Shown: positions 1 through 7,760 of the stretch, in pieces
Layout: every line of letters begins with the position of its first letter
How positions within the stretch are numbered: the stretch's first letter is position 1
Assembly (NCBI GenBank): GCA_015485355.1
Contig: WFTQ01000095.1
Span: 1 to 33,762, forward strand
Direction: 5' to 3'
Source: a bacterium
Lineage (GTDB): Bacteria; Calditrichota; Calditrichia; RBG-13-44-9; J042
Length of the DNA stretch: 33,762 nt
Notes under the pieces: model-generated
Databases searched by the model: none
What the model was told of the DNA's origin: nothing
The model's input: only the letters and a program-made list of their open reading frames with translations
Program-made: the position numbers and the translations under genes

Positions 1-539
1 CATTCCTGCTGTTCCAGTTTTGACATCAATGCCTCGGTAAATTCCCCTATCACCCGATGGTGGTTGCTGGTTATCATATTATCGTCTACCACCACGTCCT
101 CATGAACCAGTTCGGCGCCTTTTTGCCGCAACAGGATGGTCGAATGATAATCCGGAAATACGGTGGCCTTTTTTCCGGTCAATCCGCCCGCATTGGCCAG
201 CACCACCGGGGCCACGCCCGAGGCGGCTACAACTTTGCCCAGACGCACCGCTTCCTGAACCAGCCGGTGAGTTCCCTCATCGTTCCACAAATACACTCGC
301 GCACCGTACCCCCCCAAGATAACGATGGCGTGATAGTCTTCCGGGCGCGCCTCTTCAATGGTCAGGTCGGGGGTCAGGTAACCGCCCAGGCGTCCCAGGG
401 CCTTCTCCATCCGATTGCTGGCCACAAAGAGGTCGGCACCCGCTTCTTCTAAACGAGGATAAAGGTGGTTAAATTCTTCATCATCGTAGTTTTTTTGACC
501 AACCACCAGCAGAATCTGCTTACCTTCGATGCGTGCCAT
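1..539 (-). CDS. DJ-1/PfpI-family protein lacking the catalytic cysteine (3' end off the window)
   Basis: The frame opens at ATG 539 behind the ribosome-binding site AGGAGGTG and stays open to the left edge, giving at least 179 residues, nearly the whole single-domain family length. The N-terminus (KQILLVVGQKNYDDEE), the ILGGYG turn near 74-79, and GKVVAASGVAPVVLANAG at 101-118 followed by GKKATVFP match the DJ-1/PfpI alpha/beta fold. Family members act as proteases, deglycases, glyoxalases or chaperones through a nucleophilic Cys in an A-I-C-x-x-P elbow. Here that elbow reads A-S-G-V-A-P, so the Cys is Gly108 (codon 216-218). It is the second gene of an operon: its ribosome-binding site overlaps the stop of the upstream 2-hydroxyacid dehydrogenase. 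The fold assignment is firm; classical catalysis is doubtful, and a binding or chaperone role is only inference. Confidence 0.85.
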   Translation of the reverse strand, partial: MARIEGKQILLVVGQKNYDDEEFNHLYPRLEEAGADLFVASNRMEKALGRLGGYLTPDLTIEEARPEDYHAIVILGGYGARVYLWNDEGTHRLVQEAVRLGKVVAASGVAPVVLANAGGLTGKKATVFPDYHSTILLRQKGAELVHEDVVVDDNMITSNHHRVIGEFTEALMSKLEQQE

Positions 540-548
540 TTTCACCTC

Positions 549-1547
549 CTATATTTTCGGACTCTTCTGCCTCAATACTTCCGGATTGACCAACGAGACG
601 GGGGATTCTCCGCGCAGATAACGGATAATGTTTAAAGCCGCCACCTCAGCCATTCGATTCCGGGCTTCCACCGTGGCACTACCTATATGGGGGGTTAAAA
701 CCACCTGGTTCAGTTGTTCCAGGCCGGGGGTTAAGCGGGGTTCGTTTTCGAACACATCCAGGGCGGCACCGGCAATGCGGTTCTCCCGCAGGGCCGTCAA
801 CAGGGCCTTTTCGTCCACGACCGCGCCGCGAGCGGTGTTGATGAGGAACGCGGTAGGCTTCATCAGGGCCAATTCCCGGGCGCCGATCAGGTGGTGGGTT
901 TCCCGGGTCAGCGGCACATGAAGGCTGACAAAATCGGATTCCTGCAACAGGGTGTTCAGCGGCACCCGGCGGGCCGCAAAACGGTCTTCCAGTTCCGGCC
1001 GGGGGGAATGACTGACAAACAAAATCTTCATCCGCCATCCCAGGCTCCGTTCCATCACCGCGGTTCCGATGCGCCCGGCTCCAACGATGCCCAGCGTGCG
1101 CCCTTTGATTTCCGTCCCTAACATGTAGAGGGGGTCCCACCCCTCGAAAGCACCGGCGCGCATCACCCGGTCTCCTTCTACCACCCGACGGGCCACGGCC
1201 AACAACAGGGCCCAGGTTAAATCGGCCGTGGCATCGGTCAACACATCCGGCGTGTTGGTCACGGCTATACCTTTTCGGGTGGCGCAACCGACATCAATAT
1301 TATCGTACCCTACCGCCATGTTGGAAACGATCTTCAATCCCGGGGCCCGCTCCAGCACCCAGGCATCGACCGGAGTGCTAAAAATACTCAACAAAGCCAC
1401 CGCTCCCCGAATATGTTTCACCAGCGCTTGACGGGAAAGGGGGGTGCGCTTGCGATACACCTCGACGTCGAAGTGGGAGCGCAACAGCGCTATTCCTTTT
1501 TCCGGGATCTGCCGGGCGACAAATACCCGGGGCTTTGGTGATACCAT
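549..1547 (-). CDS. D-isomer-specific 2-hydroxyacid dehydrogenase (glyoxylate/hydroxypyruvate reductase-like)
   Basis: 332 residues with both domains of the family: an N- and C-terminal substrate-binding domain around a Rossmann domain carrying GAGRIG at 156-161. The catalytic Arg240 (NTARGAVVDE), Glu269 (FENEP) and His287 (LTPHIGS) are all present. It should reduce a 2-keto acid such as glyoxylate or hydroxypyruvate with NAD(P)H in the cytosol. The GyaR-type glyoxylate reductase group is the best fit, but phosphoglycerate-type substrates cannot be excluded. The open frame extends 45 codons further upstream into the terminator of the preceding gene, so I chose the ATG at 1547, where the family's conserved N-terminus (RVFVARQIPEKG) starts; an AGAGGG lies about 10 nt upstream. 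It is followed directly by the DJ-1-like gene, suggesting linked handling of reactive small carbonyls (inference). Confidence 0.9.
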   Translation of the reverse strand: MVSPKPRVFVARQIPEKGIALLRSHFDVEVYRKRTPLSRQALVKHIRGAVALLSIFSTPVDAWVLERAPGLKIVSNMAVGYDNIDVGCATRKGIAVTNTPDVLTDATADLTWALLLAVARRVVEGDRVMRAGAFEGWDPLYMLGTEIKGRTLGIVGAGRIGTAVMERSLGWRMKILFVSHSPRPELEDRFAARRVPLNTLLQESDFVSLHVPLTRETHHLIGARELALMKPTAFLINTARGAVVDEKALLTALRENRIAGAALDVFENEPRLTPGLEQLNQVVLTPHIGSATVEARNRMAEVAALNIIRYLRGESPVSLVNPEVLRQKSPKI

Positions 1548-1629
1548 CGTCCATGGACCCTCTACATGAAAAAAAATATTAAGGATTTTACATAGGGAAA
1601 GCAATACGTTTATCCGAAGGCCCTGTAAC

Positions 1630-1655
1630 AAAGGGCGGGTCTGTGCCCGCCCTTT
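1630..1655 (-). terminator. Rho-independent-type hairpin after the S41 peptidase gene
   Basis: A perfect 10-bp inverted repeat (AAAGGGCGGG, six-base loop, CCCGCCCTTT) lies 39 nt past the stop of the peptidase on the minus strand. The trailing U-tract is only UUU followed by GUU, so termination strength is uncertain. It also separates the dehydrogenase gene from readthrough. Confidence 0.6.
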
Positions 1656-1693
1656 GATGAAGAGCAATCCGTTCCCGGCCATTGTGCCGGCCG

Positions 1694-3385
1694 TTAGTTT
1701 TTCTTGTTTACCGCCAGAATTTCCTGATAAGCCGACAGATTATGCAACACTTCCAGAGCCTTTTTCACCTGCTTGTCGTATTTCAACATGGCTTTCACCC
1801 GGGCGCGGCTCCCGCCCAATTTTTCGGCAAATTCGGCTTCCAGATAGCGCCGTATCTTGTCGCGATCCTTTTGGTAAAGGCTCTTTTTTTCGACCCCCAG
1901 CTTCTGCATGGCAACTTTGACCAAATCCTGGATGTCTTCGTTATACTGATTCTCCCGGGCGATTTCCAGGAATGTTTCCAACTCCTCTTCCCCGGCCAAA
2001 TCGTAATCAAACCCCTCTTTTTCCAGAAATGCCAGGAACGCATCGATTATTTCATCGGTCACTTCAAAGGGACTCTGCTCCTTCAGTTCGGGATGTTGAG
2101 CCAGATATTCCACGCTGAAGCGAAAGAAATAGCCCCGGGAGGTCAATGCCGCCAGAAAACGATCCATTTTATCGTTTTCCATTTTTACATCGGGATGAAT
2201 CCCCCCTCCACCATGCACCACCCGTCCGTTTCGGGTGTAGTAATTAACGTGATCATCGTATTCCACACTGTCGGAGAGATCGACAAAAATCTCCCGATTT
2301 TTCTTATAGTCCTCTTTCTGAATGCTTCTCCCCGAAGGGGTATAATATTTGGCCGTGGTAATTTTCAAATAGGATTGATTGATCTTATCGATCGGATAGA
2401 CTTTTTGGACCAGTCCTTTCCCAAACGTCTGGGTCCCGACCAGCACTCCGCGGTCCAGATCCTGAATGGCGCCGGCAACAATTTCCGAGGCACTGGCGCT
2501 CCACTGGTTCACCAATACCACCAGGGGTTGATGGGGTAATAGGGCGGCTTCTTTGGTAAAGAATTTGTTTTCTTTTTCGTGGGCACCACGGGTGGAAACA
2601 ACCAGTTGGCCCGGTCCTAAAAAGATATTGGCCACTTCCACCGCCGAGGTCAGAAGTCCCCCGGGATTGCCCCGCAAATCCAGAATGACCCGTTCGATCT
2701 TGCCCCGGGCCTTCAGCTGCCGGATGGCATCCTTCAGTTCCCGGGCGGCTTTATCGGAAAAGCCCGACAGCCTCAACAATACGGTGCCCGGCTCCAGAAA
2801 ATCGGCATAGGTCACATCCTTGATCACAATTTCTTCCCGGGTAAGGGTCAATTCTATCGGTTCATCCAATCCCGGTCGTTGAATCTCGATGGTCACCTGG
2901 GTTCCCACCCTACCGCGCAATTTCTGAGACGCTTCTTCCAGGGTCATGTCTTTGGTGGTCTGACCGTCGATGCTGATGATCACATCCCCGGGTAAAATGC
3001 CCGCCCGCTTGGCCGGGGTGTCTTCCATCGGTGCGATGACGGTAATCTTTCCATTCTGTTTCACAATCTCCATCCCCAGTCCGCCGTACTTGCCCCGGGT
3101 AATCATCCCCAGGCGCTGAGAGCCGGGATCCTCGAAAAACACCGTATAAGGATCCAGCTCTTTAACCATGCCCTGTATGGCCGCCTTGCTCACCCCTTCG
3201 GGGTCGAGTTCGTCCACATAATTCCGGGATAGGGTCTCAAACACTTCTTTGAGATTAAACAATCCCTTGTCGATTTTATAATACAAATCATCGCTTCCGG
3301 CGACGGTGGTGTTGTATAACCAACTGATCAGTAGTACCGATAAAAGAATGGAAACCCAATAGATGGTGCGTCGATGTTTTTTCAT
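1694..3385 (-). CDS. S41-family C-terminal processing peptidase with PDZ domain
   Basis: 563 residues starting at ATG 3385, which follows GGAGGA with 5-nt spacing; an upstream ATG in frame (3403) lacks such a site. Residues 7-30 form a membrane anchor or uncleaved signal. A PDZ domain spans roughly 98-185 (GGLGMEIV, LPGDVIISIDG), followed by the S41 core with DLRGNPGGLL at 236-245, catalytic Ser298 in SASASE and Lys323 in TFGKG, spaced 25 residues apart as in Prc/CtpA. About 180 further residues form a helical C-terminal extension. Family members degrade or trim periplasmic proteins from the C-terminus, including peptidoglycan hydrolases and mis-assembled envelope proteins. The gene is monocistronic, with a promoter and a hairpin terminator of its own. 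Function is well supported; the substrate is unknown. Confidence 0.93.
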   Translation of the reverse strand: MKKHRRTIYWVSILLSVLLISWLYNTTVAGSDDLYYKIDKGLFNLKEVFETLSRNYVDELDPEGVSKAAIQGMVKELDPYTVFFEDPGSQRLGMITRGKYGGLGMEIVKQNGKITVIAPMEDTPAKRAGILPGDVIISIDGQTTKDMTLEEASQKLRGRVGTQVTIEIQRPGLDEPIELTLTREEIVIKDVTYADFLEPGTVLLRLSGFSDKAARELKDAIRQLKARGKIERVILDLRGNPGGLLTSAVEVANIFLGPGQLVVSTRGAHEKENKFFTKEAALLPHQPLVVLVNQWSASASEIVAGAIQDLDRGVLVGTQTFGKGLVQKVYPIDKINQSYLKITTAKYYTPSGRSIQKEDYKKNREIFVDLSDSVEYDDHVNYYTRNGRVVHGGGGIHPDVKMENDKMDRFLAALTSRGYFFRFSVEYLAQHPELKEQSPFEVTDEIIDAFLAFLEKEGFDYDLAGEEELETFLEIARENQYNEDIQDLVKVAMQKLGVEKKSLYQKDRDKIRRYLEAEFAEKLGGSRARVKAMLKYDKQVKKALEVLHNLSAYQEILAVNKKN

Positions 3386-3419
3386 AAGAGTCCTCCACCG
3401 CATGGCTGATTCCGATAAT

Positions 3420-3448
3420 ATAATAAAAATTTTCGGTGACCGTGTAAA
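3420..3448 (-). promoter_or_regulatory. Sigma-70-like promoter of the S41 peptidase gene
   Basis: On the minus strand TTTACA (3443-3448) and TATTAT (3420-3425) are separated by exactly 17 bp, each matching the consensus at five of six positions. The implied start of transcription is about 3412, giving a leader of about 27 nt before the ATG at 3385. The remaining upstream stretch to 3644 shows nothing else that I recognise. Confidence 0.55.
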
Positions 3449-3644
3449 TTTGTTTGTTTTTCAACCATAAAATTTCCCCATTCTCATTATTCGGCTTCTG
3501 AGTCCGGAAATATTAATTTTACGGCCGATTTCGTGCTCCGGCATCCCTTTCGAAAGACGTTTTTCTTACGCCGGTTCACGGGGGAAAGATTCCGGGTAAG
3601 GGAGTCGTTTCAGCGTTGCAGGCCTGGGGGAGAAGAAAAGCGGG

Positions 3645-4280
3645 CTACACATTCCACCACTGCCGGACATAAGCCCAGATTTGGGCGGCGATGGCCTCCA
3701 CCTCCTGTTCTCCGGCAATGAAAACCAATCGATCCGGTTCTTCCCGGGCGATGTGATAAAATCCCTCCCGGACGCGGCGATAGAAATCGATCCCCCCGCT
3801 TTCCAGACGATCCTGCTTTAGACCCTCCTGCCGCCGCCGCCGTTCGGCCTCCTGGGGAGAAATATCCAGAACGATGGTCTTATACGGCGTTACCCCGGAA
3901 GTCGCAAACCGGTTCAACCGTTTGACGAAGGCAATATCCAGGCCACGGCCGTAGCCCTGATAGGCGGTTGTAGAATCGTAAAACCGATCGGCAATCACGT
4001 GGATACCCTGCCGAAGCAGCGGTAGAATTTTTTGATGCACCAGCTGGGATCGGGCGGCGGCATACAGCAGAATCTCGGTCTGGGCCTCCATCTCCTCGTG
4101 GGAACGGTCCAGTAAAATCTCCCGGATCTTTTCAGAAATCGCCGTCCCCCCCGGTTCCCGCACCACTTCCACCCTCAGGCCAAGGCCGCGCAACCGCTCC
4201 ACCAACCGCTGAATCTGGGTGGTTTTTCCACAATAATCAATGCCCTCAAAGGAGATGAAACGCTGAAATCGATTGGTCAT
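3645..4280 (-). CDS. tmk: Thymidylate kinase
   Basis: 211 residues, the usual length. The P-loop is FEGIDYCGKTTQ (11-22), where the more common G-A before GKT is Y-C. DRFYDS at 98-103 is the conserved DR(Y/F) nucleotide-monophosphate site, and the LID region near 147-160 is arginine-rich (RRRRQEG). The enzyme phosphorylates dTMP to dTDP for DNA synthesis in the cytosol. The start lies 3 nt after the stop of the MATE gene, so the pair is very probably co-transcribed; the only ribosome-binding candidate (TGAGG) lies within that junction, so translational coupling is likely. No terminator is obvious downstream before the peptidase promoter. Confidence 0.95.
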   Translation of the reverse strand: MTNRFQRFISFEGIDYCGKTTQIQRLVERLRGLGLRVEVVREPGGTAISEKIREILLDRSHEEMEAQTEILLYAAARSQLVHQKILPLLRQGIHVIADRFYDSTTAYQGYGRGLDIAFVKRLNRFATSGVTPYKTIVLDISPQEAERRRRQEGLKQDRLESGGIDFYRRVREGFYHIAREEPDRLVFIAGEQEVEAIAAQIWAYVRQWWNV

Positions 4281-4283
4281 GCC

Positions 4284-5630
4284 TCAAAGTATGTTTTTCT
4301 TTTTCCACTTTCTTAGACGAAACCGCCGATAGTTCATGAAGAATCGCCAGGATTCGTCCACCCCCTGGATAGCCCACAGCCCGTAAAGCGAGAATTGAAA
4401 CACGAAGGCCAGTATATAAGCCGTCACGGTCTCGAAAATAAACACGCTGGCAATGGACAACCACATCAGCCAGACCATATCGGCGCTGCCCCGCAGGTTC
4501 CCCGTGAAGACGATATTGACGGCTTTGGGTATCTGGATCAACGCCAGGACGATGATGACTTTGGAGCCGAAAGCGACTACATCCATGTTATTGGTAAAGG
4601 CCCGAACCAGCTGACCACGGAACACTATGATGGTAAGCGCCAGCAATAGGGCGGCAATCAAGGCCACTCGGGCGGTGGTGCGTCCGGTGGTAATGGCCTG
4701 GTGTTCGTTTTGCGCTCCCAGGTTCTTGCCCACCAGCGTCATGGATGCCAGGCCGAAGCCGGTAAATGCCATGGTCAGTACCGATTGGATCCTCAGGAAC
4801 ACCTGATGGGTGGCCAGCACCACAATGCCCATCCGGGCCGCATAAAAGCTCAAAATCAATTGGCCCACCGCCCACACCAATTGTTCGACGGTGGTGGGTA
4901 CCCCCAATTTAAACAATTTCTTGAACGTGGCAAAATTCACGGTAGTAAATTCCTTGAAAGACAGAAACAGCGCCGACTTGCGGCTGCGCAAGTAATATAG
5001 CGTCAGAAAAGCCGCGGCGGTATGGGCGATACCGGCTGCCAATCCGGCCCCTCGGGCTTCCAGGCGGGGAAAACCCAAATAGCCAAATATCAAGGAAAAG
5101 GATAAAAACAGGTGCAACATGTTGGTAAAAAGGTTCACCTTCATGGTGATGATCGTATCCCCGGACATGCGCATAATCCCCAGGGCAATGAAATTGAGCA
5201 CAATAAAAAAGCTGAACATGGAAACCGTTTGTAAATACTGCTCTCCGTAAATGCGGGCCAGGGGTTCTTCCTCGCGAATGATCGTGAGCAATTGAGTCCC
5301 CCCAAAGTACCACAACAGAAAGATGAGAAGGGACATGATCGCCCCGATGAACATGGCCTGTCCGAAAACGTGATTGGCATTCCAGTAGTCTTCTTGTCCC
5401 AAATACCGTAGAATGATGACGGATGCACCCACTACAAAGGTGAGTACCACGGTAAACGTGAGCAGGATAATCTGCAAGGCAATCCCTACTCCCGCCAGGG
5501 CTGCCGCCGATAAGTGCCCGATAAAGATCGCTTCAACAAGCCAGGTAATCGTCTGGGAGGAAAGATCCAATACGGCGGGCAGGGACGTTTTTAATATATC
5601 CTTTAACGGCGATGTTCTTGAAGACGACAA
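4284..5630 (-). CDS. MATE-family multidrug/solute exporter, TTG start
   Basis: 448 residues with about 12 hydrophobic segments and the MATE N-terminus (LKDILKTSLPAVLD, then VEAIFIGHLS); the two halves show the usual pseudo-repeat (LFKLGVPTTVEQLVW in the second). The tail is strongly basic (RRFRLRKWKKK), as expected for a cytoplasmic end. MATE proteins export cationic drugs or metabolites using a Na+ or H+ gradient; the substrate cannot be read from sequence. The start is TTG, because an in-frame TAG lies 24 nt upstream and no ATG occurs near the conserved N-terminus; GGGTGG precedes it at suitable spacing. It leads into tmk. An upstream hairpin (5688-5717) separates it from the inositol genes, so a promoter must lie in 5631-5687 or transcription must read through. 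Confidence 0.9.
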   Translation of the reverse strand: MSSSRTSPLKDILKTSLPAVLDLSSQTITWLVEAIFIGHLSAAALAGVGIALQIILLTFTVVLTFVVGASVIILRYLGQEDYWNANHVFGQAMFIGAIMSLLIFLLWYFGGTQLLTIIREEEPLARIYGEQYLQTVSMFSFFIVLNFIALGIMRMSGDTIITMKVNLFTNMLHLFLSFSLIFGYLGFPRLEARGAGLAAGIAHTAAAFLTLYYLRSRKSALFLSFKEFTTVNFATFKKLFKLGVPTTVEQLVWAVGQLILSFYAARMGIVVLATHQVFLRIQSVLTMAFTGFGLASMTLVGKNLGAQNEHQAITTGRTTARVALIAALLLALTIIVFRGQLVRAFTNNMDVVAFGSKVIIVLALIQIPKAVNIVFTGNLRGSADMVWLMWLSIASVFIFETVTAYILAFVFQFSLYGLWAIQGVDESWRFFMNYRRFRLRKWKKKNIL

Positions 5631-5687
5631 ATTAGCCCACCCGTTCCTACTCTAACTTCTCAACTTAATGATTCACCAACCCGAAAG

Positions 5688-5717
5688 CAAACAGCAGGGG
5701 TGGTCCCCTGCTGTTTG
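5688..5717 (-). terminator. Strong hairpin after the inositol-phosphate synthase gene
   Basis: A perfect 13-bp stem (CAAACAGCAGGGG / CCCCTGCTGTTTG) around a TGGT loop, 22 nt beyond the stop at 5740. Only short T runs follow on the minus strand, so it may be a partial terminator or RNA-stabilising structure. Confidence 0.65.
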
Positions 5718-5739
5718 TCCGTCTCCACTGCTCGTATCA

Positions 5740-7068
5740 TCATTTGTAAAAATCATAATAATCGGCACCAAGGTGGGTGATTTGCTCCTCACCTCTCATA
5801 AAGCGTAATGTGTTTTTCAATTTCATGAGCTGGATAAAGAGATCGTGCTCCGGATAGAGCTCGGGCAGGTGCATGGGGCTTTTAAAATAAAACGAAAGCC
5901 ACTCTTGAATACCGGAGAAATCCGCCCGTTTGGCCAGATCCAGAAACAGGGCCAGGTCCAGGACGATGGGGGCGGCCAGAATGCTATCCCGACAGAGAAA
6001 ATCGATCTTAATCTGCATGGGATAACCCAGCCAGCCAAAAATGTCGATATTGTCCCAGCCCTCTTTGTTATCGCCCCGGGGAGGATAATAATTGATCCGG
6101 ACTTTATGGTAGAAATTCCGGTACAGATCCGGGTACAGATCCGGCTGCAAAATGTATTCCAGCACCGAAAGCTTGCTTTCTTCCTTGGTTTTGAAGCTTT
6201 CCGGATCGTCCAGCACTTCCCCGTCCCGATTGCCCAGAATGTTGGTGGAAAACCATCCGTGGAGTCCCAACAACCGTGCCTTTAAACCCGGGGCAATGAT
6301 GGTCTTCATTAACGTTTGCCCGGTTTTGAAGTCCTTACCGGCAATGGGTGTCCGGGTTTCCCGAGCCAGTTGGTACATGGCCGGAATATCGACGGTTAAG
6401 TTGGGCGCCCCGTTGGCATAAGGAATACCCATTTTTACGGCGGCATAGGCATAGATCATGCTGGGAGCGATGCCCGGATGATTCGCCTTCAAGCCCTCCT
6501 CAAAGGCTTCCAGATCCCGATGAACATCCTGCTGCTTCAAATAGACCTCTGTGCTGCCACACCAGATCATGACCAGGCGATCCAAGCGGTTTTCCTCTTT
6601 AAACCGGGCCATGTCTTCCATAACCATCTGAGCGTAATCCCATTTGGTAGAGGCCTTTTTGATGTAATGACCGTCCAATTTCTTAACGTACCGTTTATCG
6701 AATACAGCCGGCCAGGGTTGGACGGCCTCCAGTTCCGGCCGAATCTGATCCAACAGGGTTTTATCCAGTACCCCGGATTTCAGCGCCGATTGATAGGCAT
6801 TGTCCTCAAAAATATCCCAGCCTCCAAAATAAATATTTTCCAGACGGGTGAGGGGGACAAATTCCTTGATCAAAGGGAATTGCTTTTCGGTTCGTTTGCC
6901 TATGCGAATGGTTCCCATCTGAGTCAAAGAACCGATGGGTTGACCCAGTCCTTTCCGAACAGCGATAACACCAGCAATAAAGGTTGTGGCAACGGCTCCC
7001 ATCCCGGGGAGAAGAATGCCCAATCGGCCCTCCGCTGGTTTGATCTCCATTTTCGGTAAATTCTCCAT
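5740..7068 (-). CDS. ino1: Myo-inositol-1-phosphate (1L-myo-inositol-3-phosphate) synthase
   Basis: 442 residues. An NAD-binding start (GRLGILLPGMGAVATT, 14-29) is followed by the family signatures GGWDIFEDNAY, GAPNLTVD, GKDFKTGQT, STNILGNRDGEVLDD, KVRINYYPPRGDNKE and CRDSILAAPIVLDL. These surround the NAD and glucose-6-phosphate sites and include the catalytic lysines. The enzyme makes inositol phosphate from glucose 6-phosphate by oxidation, aldol cyclisation and reduction. The start follows AAGGAG at 7-nt spacing. It lies 22 nt after a CDP-alcohol phosphatidyltransferase gene, so its product is likely used for inositol phospholipid synthesis. The extended signatures resemble the Bacteroides inositol-lipid MIPS more than the short archaeal enzymes, to my recollection. 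Confidence 0.95.
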   Translation of the reverse strand: MENLPKMEIKPAEGRLGILLPGMGAVATTFIAGVIAVRKGLGQPIGSLTQMGTIRIGKRTEKQFPLIKEFVPLTRLENIYFGGWDIFEDNAYQSALKSGVLDKTLLDQIRPELEAVQPWPAVFDKRYVKKLDGHYIKKASTKWDYAQMVMEDMARFKEENRLDRLVMIWCGSTEVYLKQQDVHRDLEAFEEGLKANHPGIAPSMIYAYAAVKMGIPYANGAPNLTVDIPAMYQLARETRTPIAGKDFKTGQTLMKTIIAPGLKARLLGLHGWFSTNILGNRDGEVLDDPESFKTKEESKLSVLEYILQPDLYPDLYRNFYHKVRINYYPPRGDNKEGWDNIDIFGWLGYPMQIKIDFLCRDSILAAPIVLDLALFLDLAKRADFSGIQEWLSFYFKSPMHLPELYPEHDLFIQLMKLKNTLRFMRGEEQITHLGADYYDFYK

Positions 7069-7090
7069 CGTGGTCTCCTTCCTTTTGCCC

Positions 7091-7747
7091 TTAAATTCCC
7101 AGCGATTCGTCCAAAGGTTCTTCCTGCTCCTGCTCCTTTTTTTCTTTCTTTTCCAGTCGCCAGACGTGCTGCATCCGCTGGAAGGCGGTAAAATTGGCCA
7201 GAAGGGCCACCATCCAAATAACGATTTCCAAAACCAGGGAATGCAAGATGGCGCTAAACCCGATGTAGACGATGCGTTCCGGTCGCTGCATCAGCCCTAC
7301 CTTGCAATCGTATCCCAGACCCTCGGCACGGGCCCGCACATAACTCACCATCAACGATCCCCCCAGGGCCAGAAACACCATCATGCTGGTGGCCGGATTG
7401 CCTTGTTTGACAAAGTAGATGCCAATGCCCAGATACATGAACATTTCGGCATACCGATCCAGGCTGGAGTCCAACAGGGCTCCAAATTTAGAAGAAAGGC
7501 CCGATCGACGGGCGATCTTGCCGTCCAAAATATCACAAACGCCACCCACCAATACAAACATGCCCCCGGTCCGCAAATCTCCAATCGCAAAAAAATATGC
7601 ACTCACGCCGGAAAGGACCAGCCCCAGCACGGTAAAAAAGTGCGGGTGTACGTTAAACTGTACGATTAAATCGATAACGGGATCAATGAGCTTTAAAAAG
7701 CGTTGTTGTATCCATTCCGGCAACACAGTAAAACGGTTTCTATCCAT
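7091..7747 (-). CDS. CDP-alcohol phosphatidyltransferase, probable phosphatidylinositol-phosphate synthase
   Basis: 218 residues, about six membrane helices. The full CDP-alcohol motif D-G-x2-A-R-x8-G-x3-D-x3-D is present (DGKIAR near 74-79, then KFGALLDSSLD), as is SYVRARAEGLG and the basic segment MQRPERIV, typical of phosphatidylinositol-phosphate synthases. It would join inositol 3-phosphate to CDP-diacylglycerol at the inner membrane, releasing CMP. The neighbour encoding inositol-phosphate synthase supports this substrate. There is no cytidylyltransferase domain, which argues against the thermophile enzyme making di-inositol phosphate. No phosphatase that would remove the phosphate from the lipid lies beside it. 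The ribosome-binding site is weak (GTGGGA). Confidence 0.85.
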   Translation of the reverse strand: MDRNRFTVLPEWIQQRFLKLIDPVIDLIVQFNVHPHFFTVLGLVLSGVSAYFFAIGDLRTGGMFVLVGGVCDILDGKIARRSGLSSKFGALLDSSLDRYAEMFMYLGIGIYFVKQGNPATSMMVFLALGGSLMVSYVRARAEGLGYDCKVGLMQRPERIVYIGFSAILHSLVLEIVIWMVALLANFTAFQRMQHVWRLEKKEKKEQEQEEPLDESLGI

Positions 7748-7760
7748 GCAACTGGTCCCA

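Noticed and set aside
57-452. Open frame of 131 codons on the plus strand
   Set aside because: It lies entirely antisense to the DJ-1-like gene, has no ribosome-binding site, and its composition is that of a complement strand.
549-1682. Longer version of the 2-hydroxyacid dehydrogenase (377 codons)
   Set aside because: The extra 45 codons run through the hairpin terminator of the upstream gene and match no part of the family.
7091-7747. Di-myo-inositol-phosphate-phosphate synthase (thermophile osmolyte enzyme)
   Set aside because: The cytidylyltransferase domain or an adjacent gene for it is missing, and the YVRARAEGLG segment fits lipid synthases better.
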